Assembly (NCBI GenBank): GCA_003641345.1
Contig: QNAD01000015.1
Coordinates: 1-13,916 of the forward strand
Reading direction: 5' to 3'
Source: Candidatus Zixiibacteriota bacterium
GTDB lineage: Bacteria > Zixibacteria > MSB-5A5 > GN15 > FEB-12
DNA length: 13,916 bases
The notes beneath the pieces are model-generated. The model was not told the DNA's origin and made no database searches. It worked only from the letters and a program-made list of their open reading frames with translations. Below are positions 13,736-13,916 of this stretch, piece after piece. How positions within the stretch are numbered: the stretch's first letter is position 1; each line of letters begins with the position of its first letter. The translations under genes were made by a program, and so were the position numbers.

Positions 13736-13761
13736 GTAGGTTAAAATATATTGTATTATAG

Positions 13762-13788
13762 AAAAACCCGCCAGTAGCGGGTTTTTTT
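13762..13788 (+). terminator. Intrinsic (Rho-independent) terminator
   Basis: CCCGC (13767-13771) pairs with GCGGG (13777-13781) around a CAGTA loop, followed by seven T residues. The five A residues just before the stem extend pairing with the T run to ten base pairs and would let it act in both directions. It lies 27 bases after the stop of the roadblock-like gene and ends the nrdJ unit. Confidence 0.92.
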
Positions 13789-13807
13789 ATTTTTGGGAGA
13801 GAGAATA

Positions 13808-13903
13808 ATGTATTTGATAAACTCCTCAATAAATACGTTAAAGGGTTTTTACAGTTACTCGTTGTGTTTTGTTTCGCTACCGCTAAGCGGATCACGGCGT
13901 TAA
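13808..13903 (+). CDS. Short 31-codon frame of doubtful reality at the right edge
   Basis: An ATG at 13808 follows a good ribosome site (GGGAGA, 13795-13800) right after the terminator, as if a new gene began. The frame, starting MYLINSSINTLKGFYSYS, stops after 31 codons. The first half is AT-rich like the neighbourhood, while the last third (from about 13875) is G+C-richer and full of palindromes: CCGCTAAGCGG (13880-13890) and GCGTTAACGC (13897-13906). It may be a gene start interrupted by a repeat, a small peptide, or chance. The window ends too soon to tell. Confidence 0.2.
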   Translation: MYLINSSINTLKGFYSYSLCFVSLPLSGSRR

Positions 13904-13916
13904 CGCAACAACATAG

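Overview
The window is about one third G+C by eye. All convincing genes lie on the + strand, and most are tightly packed, with overlaps or gaps of a few bases. The gene content points to a flagellated Gram-negative bacterium: FlhF/FlhG polar placement proteins, the flagellar sigma factor FliA, an exported periplasmic-type protein with a signal peptide, three PilZ (cyclic-di-GMP) proteins, and a B12-dependent ribonucleotide reductase. The mix does not fit a familiar model genus. An uncultured, AT-rich lineage such as one of the FCB-group phyla is possible, but that is only an impression and cannot be proved here.

Region 1 (1-9956) is one long motility and regulatory gene string. In order: flhF (5' end cut off), flhG, fliA, a small charged protein of unknown function, a membrane-anchored DUF2802-like protein, a DUF2225-like zinc-type protein with a helical repeat tail, three consecutive PilZ proteins, an exported protein resembling the FlgO/CsgG/LpoB fold, a small helical protein, two stand-alone CheY-like receivers whose genes overlap by 4 bases, and a FapA/DUF342 polymer-like protein. 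Together they could place the flagellum, switch on late flagellar genes, and tie motility to cyclic-di-GMP and phosphorelay signals. The promoter of this string lies upstream of the window.

Region 2 (9957-10720) holds a tRNA-Ser(GCU) gene with a clear sigma70-type promoter, then about 600 bases without a credible gene. That stretch has two parts. One is a patch of inverted and palindromic repeats (10231-10343) that looks like a decayed dispersed element. The other is a control region for the next gene: a second TTGATA-N17-TATAAT promoter, a pair of near-identical 13-bp palindromes exactly 21 bp apart, and a GCCGATAA element like the -10 of flagellar (sigma28) promoters.

Region 3 (10721-13788) is a probable two-gene unit: nrdJ (class II ribonucleotide reductase with a TSCPD domain and C-terminal zinc/redox cysteines) and a protein with a roadblock/LC7-like C-terminal domain. 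It is closed by a strong intrinsic terminator. The last 128 bases hold only a 31-codon open frame and two short palindromes, possibly the edge of another repeat or of an interrupted gene.

The most interesting points are a FlhF with eroded GTPase motifs paired with a FlhG lacking the usual FlhF-activating N-terminus, a FliA with a lysine-rich AT-hook-like tail, the triple PilZ cluster beside REC-only proteins and FapA, and the twin-palindrome operator in front of nrdJ.
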